Of a DNA stretch of 64,000 nucleotides, positions 50,340 through 61,164 are shown one piece after another. The stretch is from Agapanthus africanus (taxonomy: Eukaryota > Streptophyta > Magnoliopsida > Asparagales > Amaryllidaceae). A program made the position numbers and the translations under genes. The notes beneath the pieces were generated by a model, which worked only from the letters and a program-made list of their open reading frames with translations, made no database searches and was not told the DNA's origin. Each line of letters starts with the position of its first letter. Position 1 is the stretch's first letter. The stretch lies in the NCBI GenBank assembly GCA_030015575.1, contig CM057342.1, positions 619,409,348 through 619,473,347 of the forward strand, given 5' to 3'.

Positions 50340-50492
50340 GATCAAATAAAAGATTATATTTTAGTATTTTTTAATTAATCTGTAGGACACCGTAGGGGCA
50401 AACCGATAGCCCTACGGATTAATCCGTAGAGGAAATTAAAAGTTGTCCCTACGGATTCCTATATCCGTAGGGGCAACTCCTTATTGTAATAG
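50340..50492 (-). repeat. CACTA copy A 5' terminus and palindromic subterminal repeats
   Basis: The element strand begins CACTATTACAATAAGG at 50492. Behind it are palindromes of the type GTCCCTACGGAT...ATCCGTAGGGGC (two to three units). These are expected binding sites for the element's own proteins, by analogy with TNPA sites of En/Spm. Confidence 0.85.
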
Positions 50493-51030
50493 TGATAGTA
50501 AATCGGTTGAGATGCAATGTCTATTTCCTTCATCATCATTCTTTCCACCATTTTCTTCTTTTATTACCATTTATGGCTACCCAACCTTTAGGGCTCCTTA
50601 ACCTAAAAAGGGATCCCTTAATGTGCAGTTCACTTTGATGCTGAGATTTCATCCACAAAAGTGGAGTTGATATGGCAAATCATTTACAGCAGCAGCAGCA
50701 GCAGGCATTTTCTTGGTGTAGTGAAGAGGTTGGTATGTGTTTTGTTTAATTACCAAGTCTATTGAACTATCAATGCTCCTAGTTACTGGCTTTAATAGGC
50801 TAGGGTAGATGGAATCAATCATGTCTAAAAAACCCTCGACTAACTTTAGTTTTCACCTGAGTTCAAAGCAATTACAGTTAATGTACACAGTACCAAATAA
50901 CTCAAACAATGCACATGCCACCAATAGTTCTTGGGGTCAGATCAGCATCAAAACTCATTGTCACTGCTGCAAAGAGGGGCTGGGGCAATTCGCTGCCAAC
51001 ACTCCCTGAGTTTAAAAATCGCAGGAGCAA
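50493..51030. other. Spacer between the two CACTA elements
   Basis: About 540 bp of ordinary base composition with a (CAG)6 run at 50687-50704. Open frames at 50809-51009 and 50909-51175 overlap in different frames. Neither shows a known domain, although the stretch around 50930-51010 has an exon-like look. It may be host DNA or a captured gene scrap; I see no firm gene. Confidence 0.4.
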
Positions 51031-51092
51031 ATTTCAACCCCTACGGATAAAAAGTTTGCTCTACGGTTATAACAGTAGGGAAAACTGCCCCT
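51031..51092. repeat. Fragment of a third CACTA-like element, left of copy B
   Basis: AACCCCTACGGATAAAAAG and CTCTACGGTTATAACAGTAGGG are subterminal-type repeats lying outside the copy B terminus. Removing copy B and one CCT joins this to 61758 as GCCCCTACGGTTTCATACGTAGGG, a normal repeat palindrome. Copy B thus inserted in the middle of one repeat unit of an older relative. Confidence 0.75.
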
Positions 51093-51300
51093 CACTAGTA
51101 AAATCGGGGTTTGTCCCTACGAATGAAAATATCCGTTGGGGCAGATTTTACTTGGCCCTACGGATTAATCCGTAGGGCTAAAAGGTTGCCCCTACGGGCA
51201 CAGACGTCCAAGAATAAAAATATTAATTCTTAATTTGGTGTTTGCCCCTACGGAGCCGCAAACAAAAGACCTACGGTTATATCCGTAGGGGCAAGTAAAT
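51093..51300 (+). repeat. 5' terminus and subterminal palindromes of CACTA copy B
   Basis: Starts CACTAGTAAAATCGG. About five repeat units follow, whole or half, of the form GCCCTACGGATTAATCCGTAGGGC. Fewer than the dozen at the 3' end, the same imbalance known from En/Spm. Confidence 0.85.
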
Positions 51301-51554
51301 ATCTATTTAACAAAACCCCAGATCGATCGCCTACGCTCACTTTCTCTCTCTCTCAATCGCGCGCGAGAAAAAACCCCAAATCGCCTCCGTCGTCGCCACC
51401 GTCGCCTCCGTCGTCGCCACCGCCGGTTTCGTCGCCACCGTCGTCGCCAGCGCCTGTTTCGTCGCCACCGTCGTCGCCACCGTCGTCGCCACCGCCGGTT
51501 TCGTCGCCAAGTCGCCACCGTCGTCGCTCCAGCCCACCAGCAATAAATCTCAAG
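51301..51554 (+). other. Putative untranslated first exon of CACTA copy B
   Basis: A CTCTCTCT run is followed by a GC-rich stretch of CGTCGTCGCCACCGTCGTCGCC repeats (about 51385-51530) and a CAAG|GTAAAT donor at 51554/51555. A possible acceptor, CAATATAG, is at 54058, 38 bp before the gene 1 start. The equivalent exon in copy A has a similar composition. This is splice-site inference only. Confidence 0.4.
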
Positions 51555-51585
51555 GTAAATTAAAGCATTTTTGGATTATTTTGGG

Positions 51586-51786
51586 CTTAGGGTTCATGGC
51601 TGGGTCTGGGTTGCGCGCGCGAGAGTTGGGGTTGGGCAGGGGTCGCGGTGGCGGTCGGGGTCGGGGTCGGGGTAGGGTTAGGGTTGGGGTTCGGCTGCTG
51701 CTGGGGTGGGGCTGGGGTTAGGGTTACGGTGGGGCTGGGGTTAGGGTTACGGTAGTGGGGCTGGGGTTAGGGTTACGGTGGGGCTG
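51586..51786 (+). repeat. Telomere-repeat-like array in CACTA copy B
   Basis: Repeated GGGTTAGGGTT and GGGGCTGGGGTTAGGGTTACGG units on the element strand, the last given about three times. It is the same strand sense and position relative to the element as the array of copy A. Confidence 0.85.
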
Positions 51787-52650
51787 GTTGAATGGCTATT
51801 CTGATTAGTTGACAAATACAATGTTAATCATAATTTACTCGACACAGATGGTAGAAAATCAGAAAAAGATCAAGAAAAAAATAATCGATTTTGATTTTAA
51901 CATGCAGGGTGTTGATGCAAGATGTAATATCTAGTAGCAGATGCTAGGTATATAGACTAAGGAATAGTTGTAAATGAACCGCTAGCAAGAAAATCCTATA
52001 ATTATACGTACACATTGCTTGACTCATGAAGCCTGAAGCTCTTTCTTTTGGGGGATAAAACTAGTTATATTCCTGCATTGCCTAGAAATAGCAGTGAGTT
52101 GGTTAAAACTTTTCAAACACAACCCCCCACCCCCCAAAAAAAAGAAAGAAAGAAAGGACAAGGAAAAAAAAAGAATAGCAACAAGCAATACAAGCTAGCA
52201 ACCGTAAATAACTGCTGAGATTATGTCTACCTTGGCAATTTGAACAATGATGGTCTTGTCTGGATTGTTAAGATCCACTTTATGGGGGTGAGGAACACAT
52301 TTTGCAACTGTATTTATGATTTTCATTCTGTCAAGTGTTGAAATAAAAATCAACACTTGACAATCAATCCAAGATGCTCAATAACTTGCTTCAAAACCAT
52401 AATCTAATCTCGATGATGCTCAATATTAGCGATTTCCATGATCACGACACGTGGCAGATGACGTGTCTCATAACGCTTTATGATATCAGTATCCTATATT
52501 TGTAGTTTTAATTGTTGATTGTTATAGATGTATACCATTGCAATAATAGTTTTTGTTTGATGAATGCTATTGCAATGTAGGATGATCAGTTCTATCAATC
52601 TTGATCTCAATGGTTTAAAATCATGTTACACATACAACACGAATGCACAA
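51787..52650 (+). other. Segment of CACTA copy B with no counterpart in copy A
   Basis: In copy A the TTAGGG-like array lies directly against the 584-bp-type unit; in copy B 0.86 kb lies between. It holds an AAAGAAAGAAAG run near 52140-52165 and a perfect 12-bp inverted repeat TGTCAAGTGTTG/CAACACTTGACA (52329-52340 and 52351-52362). No open frame was seen. It may be a later insertion or captured sequence in the putative intron. Confidence 0.55.
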
Positions 52651-53962
52651 CAAACGCATAATTAGAAAGCGACTCGAGATATTCAGGTTAAAACCAATAT
52701 ATGATACTCGATGATAATATGAAACCTTCATATTCCCATCGATACCCATATATGAAACTAAAAGCGCCACTTAGTCCCCGTCTATCGGTTAACATACGTG
52801 CGATGCTCGTCGTGACCTAGAATATACGAAGGTTGTTAAATATCGGACAGTATAGCTCGATACTAACAACCGTCGTATAGTCTACGCGACGAGAAAATTC
52901 AATCGTATGGTAACCCATAGATTTGTCCCGTGTGGACAAGTTAAGAATGTATAAAGCAAACGCCTTCATTCACTTGTGTTTTCATCCGTTTCGAGATATT
53001 TCGTCGGTATCTTTCTGCTGGTTCTCCGTGTACAAAGATAGATTAGATGTTCATTTCAACGTTGTTTCACAGCTTTGAAATGATTATCTATTCTATTATA
53101 GTGTACTCGGAGAACAGCGGGGAGGTGCTGCCGAAATTTACTCGAAACGGTTGAAAGCACAAGTGATGGGCGTTCGCTCTATACATTCTTAATGGGATAG
53201 AAGCCTACCCCCGACAGCCGGAACACATACATACAAACGCATAATTAGAGAGCGATTCGAGATGTTCGGGTTAAAACCAATATATGATACTCGATGATAA
53301 TATGAAACCTTCATATTCCCATCGATACCCATATATGAAACTAAAAGCGCCACTTAGTCCCCGTCTATCGGTTAACATACGTGCGATGCTCGTCGTGACC
53401 TAGAACTATATGAAGGTTGTTAAATATCGGACAGTATAGCTCGATACTAACAACCGTCGTATAGTCTACGCGACGAGAAAATTCAATCGTATGGTAACCC
53501 ATAGATTTGTCCCGTGTGGACAAGTTAAGAATGTATAAAGCAAACGCCTTCATTCACTTGTGTTTTCATCCGTTTCGAGATATTTCGTCGGTTTCTTTCC
53601 GCTGGTTCTCCGTATACAAAGATAGATTAGATGTTCATTTCAACGTTGTTTCACAGCTTTGAAATGATTATCTATTCTATTACAGTGTACTCGGAGAACA
53701 GCGGGGAGGTGCTGCCGAAATTTACTCGAAACGGTTGAAAGCACAAGTGATGGGTGTTCGCTCTATACATTCTTAATGGGATAGAAGCCTACCCCCGACA
53801 GCCGGAACACATACATACAAACGCATAATCAGAGAGCGATTCGAGATGTTCGGGTTAAAACCAATATATGATAATATGAAACCTTCATATTCCCATCGAT
53901 ACCCATATATGAAACTAAAAGCGCCACTTAGTCCCCGTCTATCGGTCAACATAACGTGCGAT
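52651..53962 (+). repeat. 584-bp tandem repeats in the 5' region of CACTA copy B
   Basis: CAAACGCATAAT starts units at 52651, 53234 and 53818, spaced 583 and 584 bp. The first two units are nearly identical; the third runs only about 145 bp before diverging near 53962. Copy A carries a single unit, split by Tekay-2. Each unit holds the inverted-repeat-rich block CAACGTTGTTTCACAG. The open frames on either strand here are not genes. Confidence 0.92.
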
Positions 53963-54096
53963 AATTTATTCTTTTCAACGACAAACGCACACACAAAGCA
54001 TATACACGGATTTTCTCCTTTGTTAGTAACTATCCCGTTCTTATATTTCTCAATATAGTCAGCATAACCTACAATTTATATGTTATTCAGTCTAAC

Positions 54097-57000
54097 ATGG
54101 CCCATGAGTACGTCAGAGTTAAGGACTGGATGTATGTGGATTGGAAACAACGTATGCAACCTAAGTTTGTCGCAGGAGTTGCTGCTTTCCTTGAATTTGC
54201 ACGAGCACATAATAAGATCATAATAGAGAAGATTCTCTGTCCGTGCGATAGATGTGGCAATAAGTACTGGCAGAAGGTAGAATTGGCAGAGCTTCATATT
54301 GTAAAACATGGGTTTACTAGACTTTATTCAACTTGGAAATATCACGGGGAAGGAGAAGAATGCAGTACTGCGGTAGAAGAAGAAGGAGAACACGATAATG
54401 CGGCAGGAGAAGAAGAAGATTTCGGTAATACGGCAGGATACGGAAATTTATTTCCATCAGAAGAAATGGAGGATATGGTAGAGGCTGCCCTAGGTGAATC
54501 TATTCGTACTGAAGATGACATTCCTTCCGGTCAAGGACCGCGTGCGGATAAATATGAAAATTTCATGAATGATGCTAGGAAACCAATTTATGAGAATGCG
54601 AAGTATTCCACCCTCTCATGGTTCGTCCAACTTTTCCAAATTAAGTGCCTAAATGGATGGAGCAACAAGTCATTCACAATGCTTCTTTCGTTCTTGAAAG
54701 ATTCTATGCCTACGGGAAATAATGTGCCCGAAAGCTGGTACGAAGCCCAGAAAATGATGTCTGATTTGGGTCTAAAGTGCGAGAAGATTCAAGCATGTCC
54801 TAAAAATTGCGTGTTGTACCGGAAAGAGAATTCAGATTTGAAAGAGTGTCCAACATGCGGAGAGGCCAGGTATAAGCCGAAAGATTCTGATAAGAAGCCT
54901 GATATACCTGTGAAGATAGCACGATATTTTCCCATAACACAGAGGCTACAGAGGCTATTCAGGTGCAAGAAAACAGCCGAGGCAATGATTTGGCATCACC
55001 GTGCTCCTCCAAGCGAAAATGGAAAAATGAGCCATCCAAGAGATTCACCGGCATGGAAGGATTTCGATAGGAGGCACGCAATATTCAGTAGCGATCCTCG
55101 CAATGTCCGGCTCGGACTGGCTGCCGATGGCTTCTGCCCATTCAACTATATGGCTGGAAGTCACAGTACATGGCCCGTTGTAATGATAATTTATAATCTG
55201 TCGCCTTGGTTGGCTATGGACCAATCATACTTTATGATGCCTCTTCTTTTCGACGGACCAAACTCACCGGGGAACAATATCGACGTCTATCTCCGACCTC
55301 TGATCGAGGAGCTGAAAACTTTGTTCATTGATGGTGTAGAGACATATGATTCAAACACAAATACAACATTCATACTGCGTGCGGCTTTAATGTGGACAAT
55401 TAATGACTTTCCTGCGTATGGAATGCTATCCGGTTGGTCCGTACATGGTCACAAAGCATGTCCTCATTGCCATGAACACACAACATCAAAATTTTTGAAT
55501 TTTAGCAGGAAGGTTTGTTATTGCGGCCATCGACGTTTTCTGCCTCCAGACCACCCCTATAGGTTAGACACGGTTCACTTTGATGGTCATCAGGAGCTTC
55601 TTGGGCCTCCATCCCCATTGTCCGGAGAGGACGTGACTGCTAAATGGGATGGTTACAATAACGTGACATTCGGGATGGATCCGACGAGACAGGTCAAACC
55701 ACAATATTGGAACAAGTTAAGCATTTTCTTCGAGCTTCCGTACTGGTCTACAAATTCAGTGCGTCATTGTCTGGACGTCATGCATATAGAGAAGGGAGTA
55801 TCAGAGCACATACTTAACTTGCTTCTGTGTAAAGACGGGAAATCGAAAGACAACATGAATGCCCGGATGGATCTACAAGAGTGGGGAATAAGAAGTGAAC
55901 TGCACCCTAAACCGGTAGCGGGTAAACCGGGCAAGTTTGTACTTCCCAATGCCGCTTATCATATGTCACAACCGGAGAAGAAAAGATTCCTGCAGGTGTT
56001 GCATGATTTGAAAGTCCCCACAGGTTTCTCAGGATCATTCAGCAAGAAAATAAAAATTGTGAAGGGCAAGATCGATGGGCTGAAAAGTCATGATCACCAT
56101 GTTATCGTGGAGCACCTTCTTCCATTAGCCCTCAGGACTTCTCTCCCCGACTCGGTTGGTCTAGTAATCAACGACCTATGTTGTTTTTTCCGGGAGTTGT
56201 GTGCTAAAACACTGGAGGTTGCGACGCTGGATAAACTAGAAAATTCTATTGCGTTGATACTTTGCAAGTTTGAGCGTATTTTCCCACCGTCATTCTTCGA
56301 TATCATAATACACTTGACGGTTCATCTTGCAACTGAGGCGAAGTTAGCCGGACCCGTACAATATCGATGGATGTATCCCGTCGAGAGGTACGTGTAATTT
56401 TTCGTTTCGCGCAATTTATAATTTTATTTTTGTCCTGTATGCCCATGTTTATTTATTCAACATATTCTCATTAGGTACCTTTACACTCTTAAGAAGTATA
56501 TACGCAATAAAAATCGACCAGAGGGTTCTATCATGCAAGGTTATCTTCTTGATGAAGCAACCACATTTTGTTCCCGCTATCTGGACGAGAACATTGAGAC
56601 AAGGCTTAACCGACCACGAAGAATTCAAGACGGGCCATATGGTAAAGCCGAGTATAAGAGGGTAGACACTATGTTTATCAACAAGATATACCGGTTTATC
56701 TTGCTTAATTGCGCATGTCTTGAACAAATTAGAGAGTAAGTTCTTTTGGATTAATTGTTATATCTGTGTTTGTGTGTGTATGAAATGACATAATATTAAT
56801 GTCACAATTATTTGTCGAAAACAGAACTCATTTTAACGAGGTACGTGAGGGGCATCCTGATTGGAACGAAGAGCGTTTGGAAAAATACCATCAGGATAAT
56901 TTTTGTGATTGGGTCACAGAGCATGTAAGTTATTCGAATTACATTTTATTGCTATCAGTTTTAATCTAAACTTGTATCGTTATGTATTTATCGTAAAATT

Positions 57001-57638
57001 TGTTTTGTTAGATCCACGATCCGAACTTGTCTGCATCATTTGAGAGTGATTCAAGATGTTTAGCTCAATTTCCTAGTATGGAGGTTGCATATTACAAAGG
57101 ATTTGGTGTCCTTGGATACAAATTCGAAGTTAAGGACATAGAAACATCTAGAATCACTCAGAATAGTGGGATTGCGACGGTAGGATCGGACGGTGTGATT
57201 TACTATGGGTACTTAAATTGTATACTCGGCATCCACTATCCCGGACGATCAGAACCCTTTTATATATTCCACTGTACTTGGTACGATCCGCGAACCGATA
57301 CAGACAGGTGGAGAAGCAGTCTTGGGACTTGGAAAGATGAATATGGATTAACCAGTGTGAACACACTTCGATTTTACGGTCAGGACGATCCGTTTATCTT
57401 TCCGAACCAAGCGTTCCAAGTATACTACTCACAGTGTTTGAAGCATCCGGGGTGGAGTGTTGTATGCCGATGGAAACCTAGAGATGTCTACGATGTCCCA
57501 GAATACGAGGACAGCGATGAGGACGAAGAAGAGAGAAGCTTAAAGTGCTCCGACCGTCTGTTTCGAAGGACGGGTTGTCTTCGACCGATCATGAAGTTAC
57601 GTGGGTTAGAAATGACATCGACGATGAAATCCAAGTAG
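54097..57638 (+). CDS. CACTA transposase gene (Transposase_21 family, TNPD-like), copy B
   Basis: Four exons with GT-AG borders: 54097-56387, 56475-56735, 56825-56924, 57012-57638. The reading frame passes through all three junctions, giving 1,092 residues. Domains in order: transposase-associated N-terminus with a Cys/His motif (CPCDRCGNKYW, residues about 48-60; KHGF, about 70); an acidic linker (about 85-130); a CPTCGEARYKP motif (about 250); the Transposase_21 catalytic region (about 255-500, with HPRDSPAWKDFDRRH and RAALMWTINDFPAYG); a CPHCHEH motif (about 455); a DUF4218-type part (about 660-765); and a DUF4216-type C-terminus in exon 4. It cuts and joins the element ends in the nucleus. 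Copy A reads a different frame after the final acidic stretch owing to a one-base length difference near 57540, so the last 30 residues may be altered. Confidence 0.9.
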
Positions 57639-57747
57639 ATATGTATGATGCGCCCACGAAACGAAAAAGGTTATCAGTAATGTTATATTATTACTTCACA
57701 TTTTACGCTCTAGATCATATATAGTCAATACTTTTAATGATTGTCTA

Positions 57748-60700
57748 ATGCGTCCACGAACCGTTTATCTAGATTTGATGACGATGTCGGGAGCAGCGAG
57801 GGGCGGCAGGAGCTCCAGCCGCGGCAGAGGCAGAGGCAGAGGCAGAGCGGTTCTGCCGCCCGGAGAGCTCCGTAGGGAGCTTCAGAGGGCCGGTCTTGCA
57901 CCCAGATCGGAGACCCCTTCGGATGCCTCCTTCCGTGTGGATTTTGCCACACCTCCAGGTATACTGCACGCATATCCATTTTCAATGTAATATTACAGAT
58001 ATTCATGCATGTTTATGTCAAAATTACTTATATTGTCAATGTTTGATTGTCTAGTTGTTGGTCCTGCGTCCACATCTGGGACAGAGGCCACCCCAGCTCC
58101 TCCAGGTATGTTTATATATCATATAGTGTATGTATATTGATTTAGAATGCTATATCATCAATATACACATTCCTTTTGCTCTTACTTAGCAATTTTTATT
58201 ATTGTCTAGCTGTAGGTGGTGACACCACCGCACCTGCGGGTATGTTTATATGTCCTATAGTGCATGCATATTGATTTAGAACGTTATATTATTGATCTAC
58301 ACATTCTTTTTGCAATTACTTATAAAATCTATTTTTAATTGTCTAGTTGTTGGTCCTGCGTCCACATCTGGGACAGAGGCCACCCCCGCTCCTCCAGGTA
58401 TGTTTATATATCATATAGTGTATGTATATTGATTTAGAATGCTATATCATAAATATACACATTCCTTTTGCTCTTACTTAGCAATTTTTATTATTGTCTA
58501 GCTGTAGGTGGTGACACCACCGCACCTGCGGGTATGTTTATATGTCCTATAGTGCATGCATATTGATTTAGAACGTTATATTATTGATCTACACATTCTT
58601 TTTGCAATTACTTATAAAATCTATTTTTAATTGTCTAATTATAGGTGGTGCGTCCACACCTTCCACAGGGGCCACTCCTGCCGCTTCCATACCCTCCACA
58701 TCGTCTGCAGGTTAGTATGAATAAATTTAAAATATTTATTTATTTTACATATGCTCTATAGAATAAATATGAACTTCATGGAGATTTAGCGTCGATGTTT
58801 ATTTTATAGTTGGAGGGGATGCGTTCGGGTCCGGGACCCCGGTTGTTCCTCACCGGAGGAACTATCGTCCCGCTCGTGCTGCTGCTCGGGCCCAGGCTCG
58901 TGCGCTATTCACCTGAGGTATATATCACACTTGAATTTTTGTTTAACCTTGATTTCTTAATACAACTTTGTCTTATTATTGATTGTCTTGATATTTCGTG
59001 CAGACGCAGGGCCTCTCCATCCCCAGAGGGGGACTCGAGGCCCGAATCAGTCCCATAGGCTGAGGCCTGATAGAGCTAGGGGGAGGCAGCATTCCCCCTA
59101 TTTTTTACCCTTGACTATCGCTATACCGGTCCTCATGCCGAGAGGTTCGGCCGGTATTTGGGGGACGAGAGCCGGATCGTGAAGAACTATCCACTTCACG
59201 TTGAGTGGGGCGAGCAGCACCAGCGCTCATTCGCCCTCTTCTTTGATCAGGCTCGGGTATGTATTAATATATATTTTCATTTGATCTATCCAATATATTT
59301 ATTATTAACACTTGCAATCTAATAACAATGTTTTTTTTTGTATTTTCAGTTGGATTACGATTTTCAACCTGTAGCCGACCCTGATCACCCGGGGAGGGTG
59401 CTCGACCTTCATGCTCTGTACAATGGCCTGATGAAGAACATGCAGGCCAAGGTCCGATACAAGAGGAATGAGCTGAAGGCCGACTGCTACTCCCTGTGGA
59501 TAGCGACCCCCGAGGCAGAGAGAGCGGCCCTCCTATCTACTCCGGCGTTTGCGAGAGTCGACGTAGAGACATGGCCTCTATTGTGCGCTTATTTCGACTC
59601 CGAACGCAAACAAGTATGTATTTTAAATTTAATTCATTATTTATGATATAATTTATTTCTTTGTGTTTCTTAATTAGAAAACTAAATGTTAATGCGTTGT
59701 GCAGAAACAGGCCGCTCAGAATACGGAGAACAGGAAGTCGGCGAAGAGGGGTCGCCCCACTTACACAGGTGGCTCGAGGAACATTACTCGAGCCATGGAG
59801 TTATCGGTAAATTAAGAGTTATTCTCTAATATTCTGCAATATTAAGAGTTATTCTCTAATATTTCTAATATTAAGAGTTACTTTCTAATATTGCAGACAT
59901 CTCGGACCGTGGCGTCAGGTGGTACACCGAGCGTGCTGTCCGCATATCTTGCCGTCCACGGCACCTCGACAGATCCCGCCACGGGCGAGCTTCGATGTCC
60001 CGATGTCGCTACCCAGGAGTACTGCGTAAGTGTTAATATTTTTTCTACCCAAATTTGAAATTTTAGTTTTGGAAGGTTCAAGTTTAAATTTTATACTTAT
60101 ACTTTACTGCTTAATGTGGGTGTAGGAGCGGGTGGTTGAGCAGGCCCAGGCCTCGGGGATCGATTTTTCCGGACAGAACGATCCGAGGCTGCTGACCCCA
60201 GTTCTGGACGCCGCACACGGAGGGCACCACGGAGGTTGGGAGAGAGGCCGAGGATTGGGCCCTAGCAGGGCCCATATGAAGTTGGACTCCACCCCGGCGG
60301 TTACTTCCTCCGTCTCCAGTGACCGGCATGTCCATCAGGAACTGGATAGCTTGAGGGCCACCGTTCAGGAGTTGAAGGAGATGCTGGTATGTATACTACT
60401 TTATAGTAAAATATCATTTCATATTATATACATATCAACATATCCATAATTAGTACGTAGCTTGAGCTTATTTGGTTTTACACTTAAGTTTGATTAATCA
60501 TACATACATATGTAATTAAAATAAACAACGCTTTTCCAAACTAGATATCCAAACAGGGTTTCGAAATAACTTAATAATGAAACGAATTCGAATAATACAC
60601 AGTTCTTACACGCTTCTTACACACGTTATGTCCAGACGCGACAGGGTAGATCGGCCGAGCCTCCACATGCATCTCCTTCGGCTGCGGCTCCGCAAGCCAC

Positions 60701-60926
60701 TACATCGGCTGCGGTTCCGCAGACAGCTCCTGTAGCTCCACCGCCCACTCAGACTCCCGCAGCCGCGGCTCCGCAAGCGACTACCTCGACGGCGGCTGCG
60801 CAGACCACATCGCCAGCTCCACATGCCGCTCAGACTCCCTTATATGTAGCATTGCAGAGTGTATTGACCGAGGAGCAGGCGCGCGTTATTCTAACGTTAT
60901 TCGGAGGTGGAGCTGGACCGAACTAG
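57748..60926 (+). CDS. CACTA second gene (Transposase_24, Ptta/En/Spm family), copy B, slightly damaged
   Basis: Thirteen exons with GT-AG borders: 57748-57958, 58055-58105, 58210-58239, 58347-58397, 58502-58531, 58645-58710, 58810-58917, 59004-59256, 59350-59613, 59705-59806, 59897-60025, 60126-60386, 60636-60926. Junctions up to exon 8 are phase 1, later ones phase 0. It encodes an Arg/Gly-rich N-terminus (RGRGRGRGR), a Thr/Pro/Ala-rich middle built of tiny exons, and the Transposase_24 core in exons 8-9 (YLGDESRIVKNYPLHVEW; LDYDFQPVADPDHPGRV). A GGSRN motif lies in exon 10, a Leu-rich coiled-coil-like stretch at the end of exon 12, and an Ala/Pro/Gln-rich tail ends EEQARVILTLFGGGAGPN. About 615 residues if whole. 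Two defects: an in-frame TGA at 58914-58916 and a change of frame at a T run in exon 8 (about 59100-59105). By family it should bind element DNA with the gene 1 product. Confidence 0.85.
58051..58640 (+). repeat. 292-bp tandem duplication of an exon pair
   Basis: The unit holding exons 2 and 3 of gene 2 (51 and 30 nt, with their introns) is repeated as exons 4 and 5, offset exactly 292 bp (CTAGTTGTTGG at 58051 and 58343; CTAGCTGTAGG at 58206 and 58498). The copies are almost identical. Because every junction is phase 1, the duplication adds 27 residues without shifting the frame. Confidence 0.92.
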
Positions 60927-61160
60927 GGTAGCTTTTTGGTTCTTATTTTTTGAAACATGTATTTATATCACATTGTACTACATTTTGAAACGATATTGAT
61001 ATAGGTTTGTATTTATATCATATTCAGTTTTTGGGTTTCTTTTGTATATTATATATATGCGTGAGATGTGATTATGAATACTGCAATATATGATTTGATT
61101 GATGTATATAGTATTGTGCATAGGGCGGGAAAAAATCTAGCAGCCTATTTTTTAAAAAAA
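60927..61160 (+). other. 3' untranslated region and AT-rich spacer of CACTA copy B
   Basis: AT-rich sequence after the gene 2 stop. No open frame and no clear polyadenylation signal beyond general AT richness. Confidence 0.45.
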
Positions 61161-61164
61161 AATA

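Larger units (their letters stand above)
6002..50492 (-). mobile_element. CACTA (En/Spm) transposon copy A, split by nested insertions
   Basis: Four pieces, all matching CACTA copy B (51093-61754) in reverse, are left after removing later insertions: 6002-7404, 18614 to about 21319, about 27663-27903, and 49033-50492. The 5' tip is at 50492, where the element strand starts CACTATTACAATAAGG followed by palindromic CCCCTACGGAT-type repeats. The 3' end lies left of the Copia element at 1-6001, outside the window. Gene 1 and the start of gene 2 are present but decayed. Plain DNA transposon; dead, about 6 kb of it visible. Confidence 0.85.

Noticed and set aside
51303-51553. Three overlapping minus-strand frames of Arg/Trp, Ala/Thr or Gly/Asp repeats
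   Set aside because: They are readings of one GTCGTCGCCACC microsatellite in different frames.
54076-54309. Antisense open frame over the start of the CACTA transposase
   Set aside because: It is a shadow of the strongly supported plus-strand exon, as are 55764-55949, 56094-56306 and 57734-58006.
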